Assembly (NCBI RefSeq): GCF_900167535.1
Contig: NZ_FUYE01000016.1
Coordinates: 62,001-126,000 of the forward strand
DNA: 64,000 nucleotides
Origin: Prosthecobacter debontii
Lineage (GTDB): Bacteria > Verrucomicrobiota > Verrucomicrobiia > Verrucomicrobiales > Verrucomicrobiaceae
Direction of reading: 5' to 3'
Part shown: positions 50,240-59,552 of the stretch, one piece after another
How the letters are laid out: every line of letters starts with the position of its first letter
Position numbering within the stretch: position 1 is the stretch's first letter
Translations under genes and position numbers: made by a program
Notes under the pieces: generated by a model
Database searches by the model: none
What the model saw: only the letters and a program-made list of their open reading frames with translations
What the model was told of the DNA's origin: nothing

Positions 50240-51790
50240 ATGGCTAAAAGAAGATCTGGTGGAGGCGGCGAACTCAATCTTGACTCGCTGATGGACGCTG
50301 TCACAAACGTGGTCGGCGTGCTCATGATCGTGTTGGTGATGATGGCTCTCAACACAGCCCGCACAGTCCAAAAAATCCTTTCGGACCTGCCTCCTGTGAC
50401 CAAGGAAGAGCACGAGCAGATGCAGGCACAGATCAAAGCGCTGCCACCGCCTCCTGCTGATCCCAAAAAGATCGAGGAAGATAAAATCCAAGCCGAAGCT
50501 GATCTCAAGAAAGCCATTGAGCAGCTACGCAGCGTGGACACGTCCGACATGGCTGCAAAAATGAAGTTCATGGATCTGGATTCTTTCCGGGCGAAGTTGG
50601 AAGAAGCCAAGAAAAAGCGTGATGGCGAAAAGACCGAGTTGGATAAACTCTTGGCTGAGATCGAAAGACTGAAGGCTCTGTTGGATGAAACTCCTGTCTA
50701 TGAGCCGCCACCGCCTAAGTATGTGCGGTTGCCGAATCCAAGGCCTTTCCCAGAGAAGGCTGTTAAAACTCGTGTCTTGGTTGCTGAGCAAGGCGTGTTG
50801 ATGCTCAATGAACAGGAGTTTGTGAAACCCATCATTGATGGGCTTGATAAGGTGAAGAGCCAACTCGAATACAAAGAGACCAAAATTGATCCTTTTAAGG
50901 ACATGCTGACCAAAATTTTTGGTTCGCCTCAGGCAGCTCAGCAGGCTTGGCCGGAGATTGCTCCACTGGTGAACACTTTCCAAATGGATCAAGTGGCCAA
51001 TGCCTACAAAGCCTTAGCTGCAGCTGGTCTTCAGCCTAACAAAGCGATGCTGACAGCGCTGGGGGATGTGACTTTGGCCATCCGTTCAAATCTACAGTCG
51101 GTTGCCGAAGCCGTGGTGGCCGCGACCAAAGGTGATTTGGCTAAATGGCTGGCCTTGGATCCCTCGAAAGATCCCTTGAAGCCAACGCTTAAAGCGGTGC
51201 AGGAAGGTAACAAAATCACCTTCACTTACGGTTCGAAGACAGCCGAAGTCAAAACCAGTGCTAAAGACGTCTTGAATTATTTCATCAAAGATCTTGCCGA
51301 TCTCGATGGGGTCAAAAACCGCGGCCGCAGCAAGGTGATCTATGACGCCTTCAAGATCCAGGCCATGCTCGAGAAGGCGGCTTCCAGTCCGACCATCACG
51401 GGTGCGTTTGCCATCAAACCTATGATTCGCCCTGGTTCGACCACGGTGCAAATTGCCTTGGCTCCTAAAGCAGGTGGGGGAGAAACCTTGGCTCAAATGC
51501 AGGCGGAGGGCTCTAATTATCAGCGCACGATGCGTCAGATCAAAGGTGATCCAAACGGTGTGGCGGTTTTCCAAGTAATGTCGAATGCCTTCGATACTTA
51601 TCTTGAGGCACGTAAAATTGCCGATGACATTGGCGTTCCTGCGGCTTGGGAATTTCTGGCCAAGCTGGATCTTACCGTCAATGTAAATGGCTACGAAGTT
51701 CAGCGCTTCGCGGAGGCTCCTAAGCCGGTTCCACCTAAACCAGGGCAGGATACCGTGACGATCAAACCCCCCACAGGAGGTTTGGACTAG
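50240..51790 (+). CDS. ExbD/TolR-like protein 2, membrane aspartate present
   Basis: The 516-residue protein starts with a basic leader and a single membrane helix (LNLDSLMDAVTNVVGVLMIV), in which Asp19 fits the conserved Asp of ExbD/TolR. A coiled-coil region (about 60-150) rich in Glu and Lys follows, then a large periplasmic-type C-terminal domain that was not recognised. It is the third gene of the channel operon, 28 bp after its neighbour. With the upstream partner it would form a two-stator arrangement reminiscent of the MotA-like/TolR-like Agl proteins of gliding, but no motility gene is nearby. Confidence 0.65.
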   Translation: MAKRRSGGGGELNLDSLMDAVTNVVGVLMIVLVMMALNTARTVQKILSDLPPVTKEEHEQMQAQIKALPPPPADPKKIEEDKIQAEADLKKAIEQLRSVDTSDMAAKMKFMDLDSFRAKLEEAKKKRDGEKTELDKLLAEIERLKALLDETPVYEPPPPKYVRLPNPRPFPEKAVKTRVLVAEQGVLMLNEQEFVKPIIDGLDKVKSQLEYKETKIDPFKDMLTKIFGSPQAAQQAWPEIAPLVNTFQMDQVANAYKALAAAGLQPNKAMLTALGDVTLAIRSNLQSVAEAVVAATKGDLAKWLALDPSKDPLKPTLKAVQEGNKITFTYGSKTAEVKTSAKDVLNYFIKDLADLDGVKNRGRSKVIYDAFKIQAMLEKAASSPTITGAFAIKPMIRPGSTTVQIALAPKAGGGETLAQMQAEGSNYQRTMRQIKGDPNGVAVFQVMSNAFDTYLEARKIADDIGVPAAWEFLAKLDLTVNVNGYEVQRFAEAPKPVPPKPGQDTVTIKPPTGGLD

Positions 51791-51936
51791 CCTCTCCCTG
51801 CGCGTCATTTTACTTCTGTGGCTTGCCCTTCAAAAGCTCTTGAAGCCACAACGTCCCGTTTCTCCATTTGACCTTCTCTAAGGCGCGGTCTAAAAACCCC
51901 GAACATTCCGCATCCATGCGGGTCTAAGCTGATTCT

Positions 51937-52545
51937 ATGCATTCTGCCCATCCTCTGTTTCGTCTTTCTTTGGCTCTTAGCTTCCTGGCATTGGCTGGGT
52001 CTTCCTGGGCTACCCAACTCCCTCTTGATCATCCTTGTGCAGGTTTGGTGAAGAAGTATCTCGAAAGTGTGGTTTCGCAGGACTGGAAGACTGCCGCAGC
52101 GATGCTTCTGCCGAGCTCACTGGAGCGGAAGCAGAAAGAGACCATTGCCATCATCAAGACGGCTCCGACCATGACGGAAGAAGCCCAGATGCTTGAGCGC
52201 TTCGGCGTGAAAGAAATTCGTGAGCTTGAAACCCTCAGCCCCCAGGAGTTCTACATCACAGACCGCACTGCTTGGCATAAGCGCATCAATGCCGCTCCTG
52301 AAGTGACCAAGAAGAAGCAGGACACGCTTAAAATTGATGTGCTGGGTCTGGTGGAAGAAAAGGACAAAGGTTATGTCCATGCGACTGTCCGCACTTCTCA
52401 GGAAACCCTCACCGACCGGATCGAAGAACTCTTCCTCATCTCCTTTGTCAAAGAGGGGGATAAGTGGCTGATCTGGCCTGAAATGAAAGACCGTCCGATC
52501 ATCACCCCGCTTGATGGTGCGAAGAAGGACGAGGACAAGAAATAA
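51937..52545 (+). CDS. Hypothetical secreted protein
   Basis: The 202-residue protein has a signal peptide (LFRLSLALSFLALAGSSWA) and a charged mature region ending in a Lys/Asp-rich tail (KKDEDKK). The layout (AAMLLPSSLERKQKE, LFLISFVKEGDKWLIW) resembles exported NTF2-like or DUF4878-type domains, but this is weak. It lies 146 bp after the channel operon and is followed by a hairpin terminator. Function unknown. Confidence 0.55.
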   Translation: MHSAHPLFRLSLALSFLALAGSSWATQLPLDHPCAGLVKKYLESVVSQDWKTAAAMLLPSSLERKQKETIAIIKTAPTMTEEAQMLERFGVKEIRELETLSPQEFYITDRTAWHKRINAAPEVTKKKQDTLKIDVLGLVEEKDKGYVHATVRTSQETLTDRIEELFLISFVKEGDKWLIWPEMKDRPIITPLDGAKKDEDKK

Positions 52546-52583
52546 CATTGTGTTTTGACGAGGCCTTGTAGGCTTCATATCTG

Positions 52584-52637
52584 CGGCTGACTGTCCGATG
52601 GAGTTTTTCCGTCACCGACAAGTCAGCCGTTTGCTTT
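52584..52637 (+). terminator. Hairpin terminator before mnmE
   Basis: CGGCTGACT (52584-52592) pairs with AGTCAGCCG (52621-52629) around a 28-nt loop, then TTTGCTTTT. It lies 38 bp after the stop of the secreted protein. The loop is long, so confidence is moderate. Confidence 0.5.
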
Positions 52638-52661
52638 TAATCTCACGCACTTTTTTCTTCG

Positions 52662-54008
52662 ATGCTCCAGGACACGATTGCTGCTATCTCGACGGCTTTG
52701 GGTGAGGCTGCCATTAGCGTCATTCGCATCACTGGAGGAGGGGCTTTCCCCCTGGCAGAAAAGGTTTTTCGCGGGTCGCGATCCTTGCACGAGCTTCAAC
52801 GACGGCAGGCCCATTTGGTGACAGCTGTCGATGCCTCCGGGGACACGTTAGACCAGGGCTTGCTCCTGCTGTTTTCCGCCCCCGCAAGTTACACGGGAGA
52901 AGATGTCGTCGAGTTTCACGGTCACGGAGGGCTCTTAGTCACGCAGAAACTCTTGGAAGCTGTTTTGACGGCTGGAGCACGACCTGCCGAGCCGGGTGAG
53001 TTTACCCAGCGGGCGTTTCTGAACGGCAAAATGGATCTTACCCAGGCGGAAGCTGTCATGGACTTGATCCATGCTCAAAGCACGCTGGCACTGAAAGCCG
53101 CTCATGAGCAACTCGGCGGTGCCATCGGGCGCGAAGCTACGGTCTTGAGGGAAGAACTCATCCCCGTCTTAGCTCATGTCGAGGCATACATTGATTTTCC
53201 TGAAGAGGATATCTCTCCCGACACGGGCGCGGCTTTAGTGGCCAAAATGGATCATGTGCTGGAGCGCACTCACCGACTACTGGCCACCAGTGAGCAAGGT
53301 AGGATCCTGCGTCACGGAGCCCGCACAGTCATTTGCGGTGAGCCGAATGTCGGTAAATCGAGCTTACTGAATCTTTTGTTAGGTTTTGAGCGTGCCATTG
53401 TCAGCTCGATCGCCGGCACGACGCGAGATACCATTGAGGAGATCATCCAGGTTCACGGCATCCCTTTGCGGCTGGTCGATACGGCGGGTCTCCGCTCCAG
53501 CACGGATGATATCGAGCGCATTGGCATCGAGCGCACACAGCGCGAGCTTGAGCGTGCAGATCTTGTGCTTGAGGTGGTGGATGGCAGCCTGCCTCCTGCT
53601 CAGGCAAAACGTGTTACACTCCCTCCTGGTGCAGAGGGACGTCATCTCTTGATTCTCAATAAAGCAGATCAAGGTCTTGCTCCTGGCTGGCAGGAGGGGA
53701 TCTCTTTATCATGCCGTGAGACAACGGGCGTCGATGCCCTTCGTGATGCCATCCGCGCGGTCGTTATGCGCGCAGGCACGATGCAGGCGGACCACCCTGT
53801 CGCCATCAATGCGCGTCATAAAGCTTGCTTTGAGCGCATTGCAGACCGGGTCATGGCGGCGCGTGTGGCCTTGATCGATGGGGCAGGTCCAGAATATGTA
53901 GCGCTGGATCTGCGTGAGGCTCTGCAAGCGCTTGGAGAGGTAACTGGCGGTGTCGATATCGAGCAGATTCTGGATGTGATCTTTTCCTCGTTCTGCATCG
54001 GGAAATAA
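52662..54008 (+). CDS. mnmE: tRNA modification GTPase MnmE
   Basis: The 448-residue MnmE (TrmE) works with MnmG to modify wobble uridine in tRNAs. The N-terminal tetrahydrofolate-binding domain is seen in YTGEDVVEFHGHGG and EPGEFTQRAFLNGKMDLTQA. The G domain has GEPNVGKSSLLN, the switch DTAGLR and NKAD, and the protein ends FCIGK, the invariant C-terminal Cys motif. All key motifs are intact. It converges with the lipoprotein gene at 54032. Confidence 0.95.
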   Translation: MLQDTIAAISTALGEAAISVIRITGGGAFPLAEKVFRGSRSLHELQRRQAHLVTAVDASGDTLDQGLLLLFSAPASYTGEDVVEFHGHGGLLVTQKLLEAVLTAGARPAEPGEFTQRAFLNGKMDLTQAEAVMDLIHAQSTLALKAAHEQLGGAIGREATVLREELIPVLAHVEAYIDFPEEDISPDTGAALVAKMDHVLERTHRLLATSEQGRILRHGARTVICGEPNVGKSSLLNLLLGFERAIVSSIAGTTRDTIEEIIQVHGIPLRLVDTAGLRSSTDDIERIGIERTQRELERADLVLEVVDGSLPPAQAKRVTLPPGAEGRHLLILNKADQGLAPGWQEGISLSCRETTGVDALRDAIRAVVMRAGTMQADHPVAINARHKACFERIADRVMAARVALIDGAGPEYVALDLREALQALGEVTGGVDIEQILDVIFSSFCIGK

Positions 54009-54031
54009 CGGCACCACCACCCTATCTGGCT

Positions 54032-54577
54032 TTAGCGGCGAGATTCGAAAGCATCGTAATAGCCTCGTTCAAAGCTGCGCCGAAAGCGTGGATCATAACT
54101 TCCCACATGGGCACCGGCATCCGCTTGCCTTCCGGCCACACGATCTCTCAAGCCATATTCATACCCCTGGTTGTAAGAGGGATCGTTGCTCGGAGCTTGT
54201 GTGGAAGGCGAGTCGTCGGGATACGCTGGAGTCGGTCGGTTTTGACCATATCCCGGGGCGGCACTGGAGTTGGACTGATAGCCTTGGGTGTAGCCATCCT
54301 GATACGCTTGGGCTTGAGCCGAGTTGTAACCATAAGGATTGGACGAACCGCGTCTTAGGCCGCTGCGGCCGTCATCGGCTCCGTCCTTCCATCCGCGAGT
54401 GTAGGCCTGCTGAGATTGATTTCGGTCATACTCCCGCATGTCAGAGCGGTATTCCTCCCGTCCTGATGGATAGGGAGGCGGTGCCATTGGCGGACCGAAG
54501 GGAGAAATGGGATTCCCGTAAGGATCGACGCATTGAGTAAGCGCCAGGGGTAGGCAGCAAAGAATCAGAAGACGCAT
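54032..54577 (-). CDS. Small lipoprotein with GY-x2-G repeats
   Basis: The 181-residue protein has a lipoprotein signal (LILCCLPLALTQCVD; lipobox LTQC) and a hydrophilic, Gly/Tyr/Ser/Pro/Gln-rich mature region with repeated GWKDGADDGRSG, GYTQGYQS and GYEYGLRDR units, each followed by Asp/Arg. No family was recognised. It converges with mnmE (23-bp gap) and lies 91 bp upstream of the bcp stop on the same strand. It probably sits in an envelope membrane. Confidence 0.55.
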   Translation of the reverse strand: MRLLILCCLPLALTQCVDPYGNPISPFGPPMAPPPYPSGREEYRSDMREYDRNQSQQAYTRGWKDGADDGRSGLRRGSSNPYGYNSAQAQAYQDGYTQGYQSNSSAAPGYGQNRPTPAYPDDSPSTQAPSNDPSYNQGYEYGLRDRVAGRQADAGAHVGSYDPRFRRSFERGYYDAFESRR

Positions 54578-54668
54578 GGAACTGGTTTTAGCTCAAACGG
54601 TGCTGAATGGCGAAGCGTTTAAACGATTTCTTGGGGGTAAATGAGATCTTCTCGTGTTGGCCGGGAAC

Positions 54669-55142
54669 TCACAGAACCTCCATGATTTGCGCTAAGTGTG
54701 CCTCTGGCTTTACTTTCGGGAAAATGGCTTTGATCAGGCCATCAGGTGAAATCACGAATGTGGTGCGTTCGGTGCCCATGTATTTTTTGCCATACATGTT
54801 TTTCTCCACCCAAACACCGTAGGCGTTCACGATCTTCTGATCGGGATCGCTGAGGATGGGGAAGGGTAAGGAGTGCTTTTGAATGAACTTCTCGTGACTC
54901 TTCACGCTGTCGATACTGACCCCAAAGACTTTCGCTCGGTTTTTGAGATCACTCCATCCATCGCGGAGCGCACAGGCTTGTTTCGTGCAGCCAGGGGTGT
55001 CATCTTTGGGATAAAAGTAAAGAACCACGGTATGGCCTTGGAGATCGGCGAGGCTGATTTCAGAACCACTGCGATAGCCACCTCCCACAACGGGGGCATT
55101 GAAGGCGGGGGCAGGGGAACCAAGATCGGGATAGGTCGTCAT
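54669..55142 (-). CDS. bcp: Thioredoxin-dependent thiol peroxidase
   Basis: The 157-residue peroxiredoxin of the Bcp/PrxQ group has peroxidatic Cys52 and resolving Cys57 in DDTPGCTKQACALRD, and FPILSDPDQKIVNAYGVW. Such enzymes reduce hydroperoxides in the cytoplasm. The start at 55142 (MTTYPDLGSPAPAF) gives the normal family length; 55172 and 55181 are alternatives. The longer open frame to 55715 lies opposite the sulfatase gene and is not counted. Confidence 0.9.
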   Translation of the reverse strand: MTTYPDLGSPAPAFNAPVVGGGYRSGSEISLADLQGHTVVLYFYPKDDTPGCTKQACALRDGWSDLKNRAKVFGVSIDSVKSHEKFIQKHSLPFPILSDPDQKIVNAYGVWVEKNMYGKKYMGTERTTFVISPDGLIKAIFPKVKPEAHLAQIMEVL

Positions 55143-55241
55143 CGGCTGGATTAACGCACCGAGTTCAGACATGCGCTGCATCTTTTTACAGAGGAACGAT
55201 TCGGAGAGGTAAGACCCGTCTTTCACGGGCGTTTTCACGCC

Positions 55242-56747
55242 ATGGGATGGGTTCAATATTTTCGTTGGGTAGCAGGTGTCTCCACCTGTGTTTGGAGCAT
55301 GACAGTTCAGGCGGCAGAGCGGCCAAACATCTTGCTGATACTGCCAGATCAGATGCGCGCTAGCGCCATGGGCTGTGATGGTAACCCCGATGTCAAAACG
55401 CCGAACATTGATCGCCTCGCCGAGGAGGGCATGCGATTCAAACGCACCTATGCCAATGTGCCGGTCTGCTGTCCCGCACGGGCCATCATGCTGACCGGCA
55501 CTTACCCTCATGTGAACGGGATGATCGCCAATGACCTGCGTCTGCGCGAGGAGCAGGCGACCTTGGCTGAGAAACTCCAAGAGGCAGGTTATCGCACGGG
55601 TTTTGTCGGTAAATGGCACCTCGATGGTGGCCCACGCGATCCCGGTTTTGTGCCGCCGGGGCCACGCCGCCAAGGCTTTGAATTTTGGGCGGCTTATGAG
55701 TGCCATCATCGGCATTTCGAGCCCACTTACTTTCGCGATACCCCTGAGATGATCACGGTGCAGAAGTTCGAGCCTGAGGCTTCCTGCGACTTCGCTGTGG
55801 AGTTCCTACGCTCTCAGCCCAAGGATAAGCCCTTCTTTCTCACTGTGCAGATGGGACCACCTCATGATCCCTATGGTGCGCCGGAGGAATACATGAAGCA
55901 GTATGATCCGGCGAAGCTGACTCCACCCGTGAGCTGGCAAGCCGGAAGTGAAAGCCGACCCACGCCCAAGGCGGGGCTGCGTCGTGGGCCTCTGGCCAAT
56001 CGCTTCGTGCCTCTGGGGGGGCGGGAGGAGATCGCAGCTTACTACGCCGCTATCACGGCTATCGATGATCAGGTCGGGCGTCTGCTTCAAGTACTCAAGG
56101 AAACCGGAGCGGATGAGGATACCCTCATCCTTTTCATCTCTGACCATGGCGATATGCTGGGAGATCACGGGCTGCGCCGGAAGCGTAAACCGCATGATGA
56201 ATCTGCGCGTGTCCCAGGCATCTTCCGCTGGCTGCACAAGATTCCTCAGGGCCGCGTGGTGGACACGCTGTTTAGCCATGTGGATGTAGCACCGACTTTG
56301 TTAGGCCTAGCCGGCCTGGATGTGCCACCCCAGATGCAGGGGGCCGATCTCTCCAAGGTGGCTTTGGGGCAAACCACCGAGGGACCTGAAGCGGTGTTGC
56401 TCCAGATTTTTGTGCCGTTCAATCCTGATCAAGTCAGCAAGCCATGGCGTGGGCTCGTGACCCAGGACTACACCTATGCTCGGTTTGAAGACGAGCCTTG
56501 GGTGCTTTTCGATCATGCGGTGGATCCCCACGAGATGAATAATTTGGCGACCGATCCCAAGCATACCGCTCTGCGTGGCCGACTGGATAAGCAGTTGAGC
56601 GCTTTGATGGAAAAGAATGGAGATTCATGGTCTTTCAATTCCAGCGACCTCGTTGAAGAAGGGGGGCGGCTCTATCGCTTCGAAACCTTTTACACTTTGG
56701 ACGAGTTTCGAGCCTGGGCCAAAGCCAACCCCGAGAAGGCGAAGTAA
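55242..56747 (+). CDS. Secreted sulfatase 1
   Basis: The 501-residue type I sulfatase has a signal peptide ending near residue 25 (MTVQAAE). Calcium ligands are at ILPDQMRAS, and the formylglycine motif is C76-C-P-A-R (PVCCPARAIMLTG). FLTVQMGPPHDPY and LFISDHGDMLGDHGL supply further active-site residues. It hydrolyses sulfate esters, probably of polysaccharides, outside the cytoplasm. The Cys needs modification by a sulfatase-maturing enzyme that is not in the window. A second sulfatase follows in the same direction. Confidence 0.9.
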   Translation: MGWVQYFRWVAGVSTCVWSMTVQAAERPNILLILPDQMRASAMGCDGNPDVKTPNIDRLAEEGMRFKRTYANVPVCCPARAIMLTGTYPHVNGMIANDLRLREEQATLAEKLQEAGYRTGFVGKWHLDGGPRDPGFVPPGPRRQGFEFWAAYECHHRHFEPTYFRDTPEMITVQKFEPEASCDFAVEFLRSQPKDKPFFLTVQMGPPHDPYGAPEEYMKQYDPAKLTPPVSWQAGSESRPTPKAGLRRGPLANRFVPLGGREEIAAYYAAITAIDDQVGRLLQVLKETGADEDTLILFISDHGDMLGDHGLRRKRKPHDESARVPGIFRWLHKIPQGRVVDTLFSHVDVAPTLLGLAGLDVPPQMQGADLSKVALGQTTEGPEAVLLQIFVPFNPDQVSKPWRGLVTQDYTYARFEDEPWVLFDHAVDPHEMNNLATDPKHTALRGRLDKQLSALMEKNGDSWSFNSSDLVEEGGRLYRFETFYTLDEFRAWAKANPEKAK

Positions 56748-56895
56748 CCTAGCATGATGGAATGATCTCCTGGGTAGGAAGTCTGTGAGATCAGCCTCGA
56801 GCTTCACTTCATTGCCTTCCCAGTGACCGGGCGTTTTTCAATGTCTGTGGCATGAGGTTGCAAGCGATGCCCGCGAATGCTCCAATGGCGGGCAC

Positions 56896-58938
56896 ATGTT
56901 CTCTTCGAGAAAATTTCTTCTGCTTTGGCTCGTCCTCTGGCCATGGCTTGACGTAGCTGCCGCGCCTGTTCGCAGTGCGTATGGCAAACCCAATGTTCTT
57001 TTCATCATTGCCGATGATCTGCGGGACTATCCCGCTTGGCTTGGCGGGCATCCCCAAGCCCAGACGCCCAACATGGATCGCTTGGCCAAGATGGGCATGC
57101 GCTTCACCAATGCCCATTGCAATTACGCCCTGTGCAATCCTTCCCGCACAAGCCTTCTCACGGGGCTGTTACCCTCCAGCAGTGGGGTTTTTGGCAATGA
57201 GCAGGACTGGCGGCGCAGCGTGCAGGTCCAGGGGAAAATGACGTTGCCCGAGTATTTTAAATCCCGCGGGTTTCTGACAGCTGCGGGCGGGAAGATTTTT
57301 CATGCGAATCACGGTGGACCGGAGGGACGGCTTGCGGGTTGGCATGGAGGGCGTCGCGGCTTCGAGCAAGATGCGGCATGGGAGACCCGCTTTCCTGAGC
57401 CAGGAGTCCAGATCCCTGATCTACCCGTTCACACGGGGCAGAATTTCAATGGCCTCGATATCTGGCATTGGGATTGGGGTAAGATCGATGTGCCTGATGC
57501 CCTGACGGACGATGGAGCGGTGGTTTCTTGGGCAACGGATTTTCTCTCGAAGAAGACGCGCAAACCCTTCTTCCTTTCAGTGGGACTTTATCGACCGCAT
57601 TCCCCTTGGTATGTGCCGCAGAAGTACTTCGATATGTTTCCTCTCGAAGGCATTCAGCTTCCCGAGGTGAAGGCCGATGACCTGGCTGATGTTCCAGACT
57701 TTGCCAAAGGCCAGGAGAAGCCCGGGGGGAATCATGACCGCATCGTCCAGGCCGGAAAATGGAAAGAGGCTGTGCAGGCTTATCTGGCCAGCGTGGCTTT
57801 TTGTGATGCCATGCTGGGGCAAGTGGTCGATGCCGCTCTAGCTGGACCCAATGCCAAAAATACGATCATCGCCTTCACGGCGGACCACGGCTGGTATCTG
57901 GGGGAAAAACAGATGTGGCATAAAGGAAAGCTCTGGGAGGAAGCCACTCACGTTCCACTCACCATTTATGCCCCTGGAGTCACGAAGCCGGAGACCCTCA
58001 GTGATGAACCCGTCTCGTTGGTTGATCTCTACCCCACATTCTGCGATCTGGTGAAAGTGCCGAAGCCCGAGCACCTGGATGGCAGCAGCCTGCTACCGTT
58101 GCTCAAAGATCCTTCCGCGAAGAGAGCGAAACCTGCCGTTACCGCAATGGGCGGTGGCGAGAAAGTCAGCTATGCCGCGCGAAGCCAGCGCTGGCGCTAC
58201 ATCCGCTATGCGGATGGGAGCGAGGAACTTTATGATCATCAGGCAGATCCCCATGAGTGGACCAATCTGGCCTCAGATCCTGCTCATGCCGGATTGAAGG
58301 AGGAATTGGGGGCTACGTTTCCCAAGGAATTCAAAAGGGCCTCCCGAACGGGAGTCGAAGTGGGGAGCACGCCCAGTGACGACGGTAGCGTGCATCTCAA
58401 GCTGCAGATCGGTGATGATCTGACTCCTGAGGAGTCTCCTCGGCTGGAAGGCCGGGGCATTTTTGTCGATGCTGCTTTTGACTACAATCCGCAGGTGGAT
58501 GCCGACAGCTCATTGGTGACCCAAGGGGGCGAACAAATGGGCTGGGCGCTGCACCTCGTGGCGGGAAAACCCACTCTCACCGTCTTTGTTGACGGGAAAT
58601 CGACCTCCATCAGTGGCGATGGTCTCTCCGCCGGGCGTTGCAATGTCCGAGCCATGATCGATGCCGATGGCCTCATGTCCCTGGCTGTTCCTGGTCGTAG
58701 CGAGGTTCTTGCACCGACCCCTTTTGCAGAGGGGTTTCCCCGCCAACCCAATCAGGGACTGAGGGCGGGACAAAGCTTTGGCCCGCTCTCCAACAAGGCC
58801 TATCCCAACAGCACGCCTTGGGATGGGGCGGTGCAACGCCTGCGAGTGACCGTATTTGCACCGAAGGCAGCGCCGATTCCACCCTCACCAACGCCGGATC
58901 AGCCCCTTCCGCAAGATACGGGTAAGTCGAGCAATTGA
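56896..58938 (+). CDS. Secreted sulfatase 2, iduronate-2-sulfatase-like, with C-terminal extension
   Basis: The 680-residue protein has a signal peptide (LLLWLVLWPWLDVAAA), the metal-binding VLFIIADDLRDY, the formylglycine motif C80-N-P-S-R (ALCNPSRTSLLTG), and FSVGLYRPHSPW and IAFTADHGWYLGEKQMW, matching iduronate-2-sulfatase type enzymes. The C-terminal about 170 residues form an extra domain of beta type with a proline-rich tail (PIPPSPTPDQPLP). Iduronate as the true substrate is inference; marine or plant polysaccharides are possible. It starts 148 bp after sulfatase 1. Confidence 0.9.
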   Translation: MFSSRKFLLLWLVLWPWLDVAAAPVRSAYGKPNVLFIIADDLRDYPAWLGGHPQAQTPNMDRLAKMGMRFTNAHCNYALCNPSRTSLLTGLLPSSSGVFGNEQDWRRSVQVQGKMTLPEYFKSRGFLTAAGGKIFHANHGGPEGRLAGWHGGRRGFEQDAAWETRFPEPGVQIPDLPVHTGQNFNGLDIWHWDWGKIDVPDALTDDGAVVSWATDFLSKKTRKPFFLSVGLYRPHSPWYVPQKYFDMFPLEGIQLPEVKADDLADVPDFAKGQEKPGGNHDRIVQAGKWKEAVQAYLASVAFCDAMLGQVVDAALAGPNAKNTIIAFTADHGWYLGEKQMWHKGKLWEEATHVPLTIYAPGVTKPETLSDEPVSLVDLYPTFCDLVKVPKPEHLDGSSLLPLLKDPSAKRAKPAVTAMGGGEKVSYAARSQRWRYIRYADGSEELYDHQADPHEWTNLASDPAHAGLKEELGATFPKEFKRASRTGVEVGSTPSDDGSVHLKLQIGDDLTPEESPRLEGRGIFVDAAFDYNPQVDADSSLVTQGGEQMGWALHLVAGKPTLTVFVDGKSTSISGDGLSAGRCNVRAMIDADGLMSLAVPGRSEVLAPTPFAEGFPRQPNQGLRAGQSFGPLSNKAYPNSTPWDGAVQRLRVTVFAPKAAPIPPSPTPDQPLPQDTGKSSN

Positions 58939-58981
58939 CCTTGAGCTCATTGAGGTTTAAACCCTATCTTCCATTTCACTC

Positions 58982-59347
58982 ATGCGCTGCCGCATCATCA
59001 AAGACTTTCGTTTCGAAGCCGCCCAAACGCTGCCGAATCTCCCTGACAGCCACAAGTGCACCCGCATGCATGGTCATAGTTTTAAGGTGGAAATCGCTGT
59101 TGAAGGGGAGGTGGACCCCCATATCGGCTGGGTCTATGACCACGCGGAAATCAGCAAAGCCATGAAACCGCTCGTGGACCGCATGGACCATGCTTATCTC
59201 AACGAGATCGAAGGGCTGGAGAATCCCACGATTGAAAACATGGCCGCTTGGCTCTGGCGCAAGCTCGCACCCCAGCTCCCCGGCCTTTGCGAAATCGTCA
59301 TCTACGAAACCCCCTCAGCCCGCTGCGTCTTTCGAGGCGAGTTTTGA
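58982..59347 (+). CDS. QueD/PTPS-family protein with altered zinc ligand
   Basis: The 121-residue protein follows E. coli QueD closely (FRFEAAQTLP, SHKCTRMHGHSF, EVDPHIGWVYDHAEI, RMDHAYLNEIEGLENPT). Cys26, His30, His32 and the DH pair of the active site are kept. The first zinc His, in FEAAH of E. coli, is Gln15 here (FEAAQ). It may still make 6-carboxytetrahydropterin for queuosine with altered metal binding, or have another role. The gene lies 43 bp after sulfatase 2 and has no queuosine neighbours. Confidence 0.85.
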   Translation: MRCRIIKDFRFEAAQTLPNLPDSHKCTRMHGHSFKVEIAVEGEVDPHIGWVYDHAEISKAMKPLVDRMDHAYLNEIEGLENPTIENMAAWLWRKLAPQLPGLCEIVIYETPSARCVFRGEF

Positions 59348-59552
59348 CAGTCAGCTGCTTGCTCTCGCACGATGAAACTAGGCGAGTCCGATACTAAGCA
59401 GGCATCCAGATCAAGGCGAGATCACCAACCCAACAAGATGTGAATCTTGCTGCTACATCTACCGTCTGTTTGTTTGAGCGAGTCGCAAAAACTGCGATGA
59501 TCAATTTCGCAAAGCGTCAGTGACACAAATCGTTTTCCCATTGGCCCTTAGC

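Noticed and set aside
47827-51790. Zorya anti-phage system
   Set aside because: The channel protein and single-helix partners are similar in style, but no ZorC, ZorD or ZorE-type gene is next to them and the second partner is a second ExbD-like protein.
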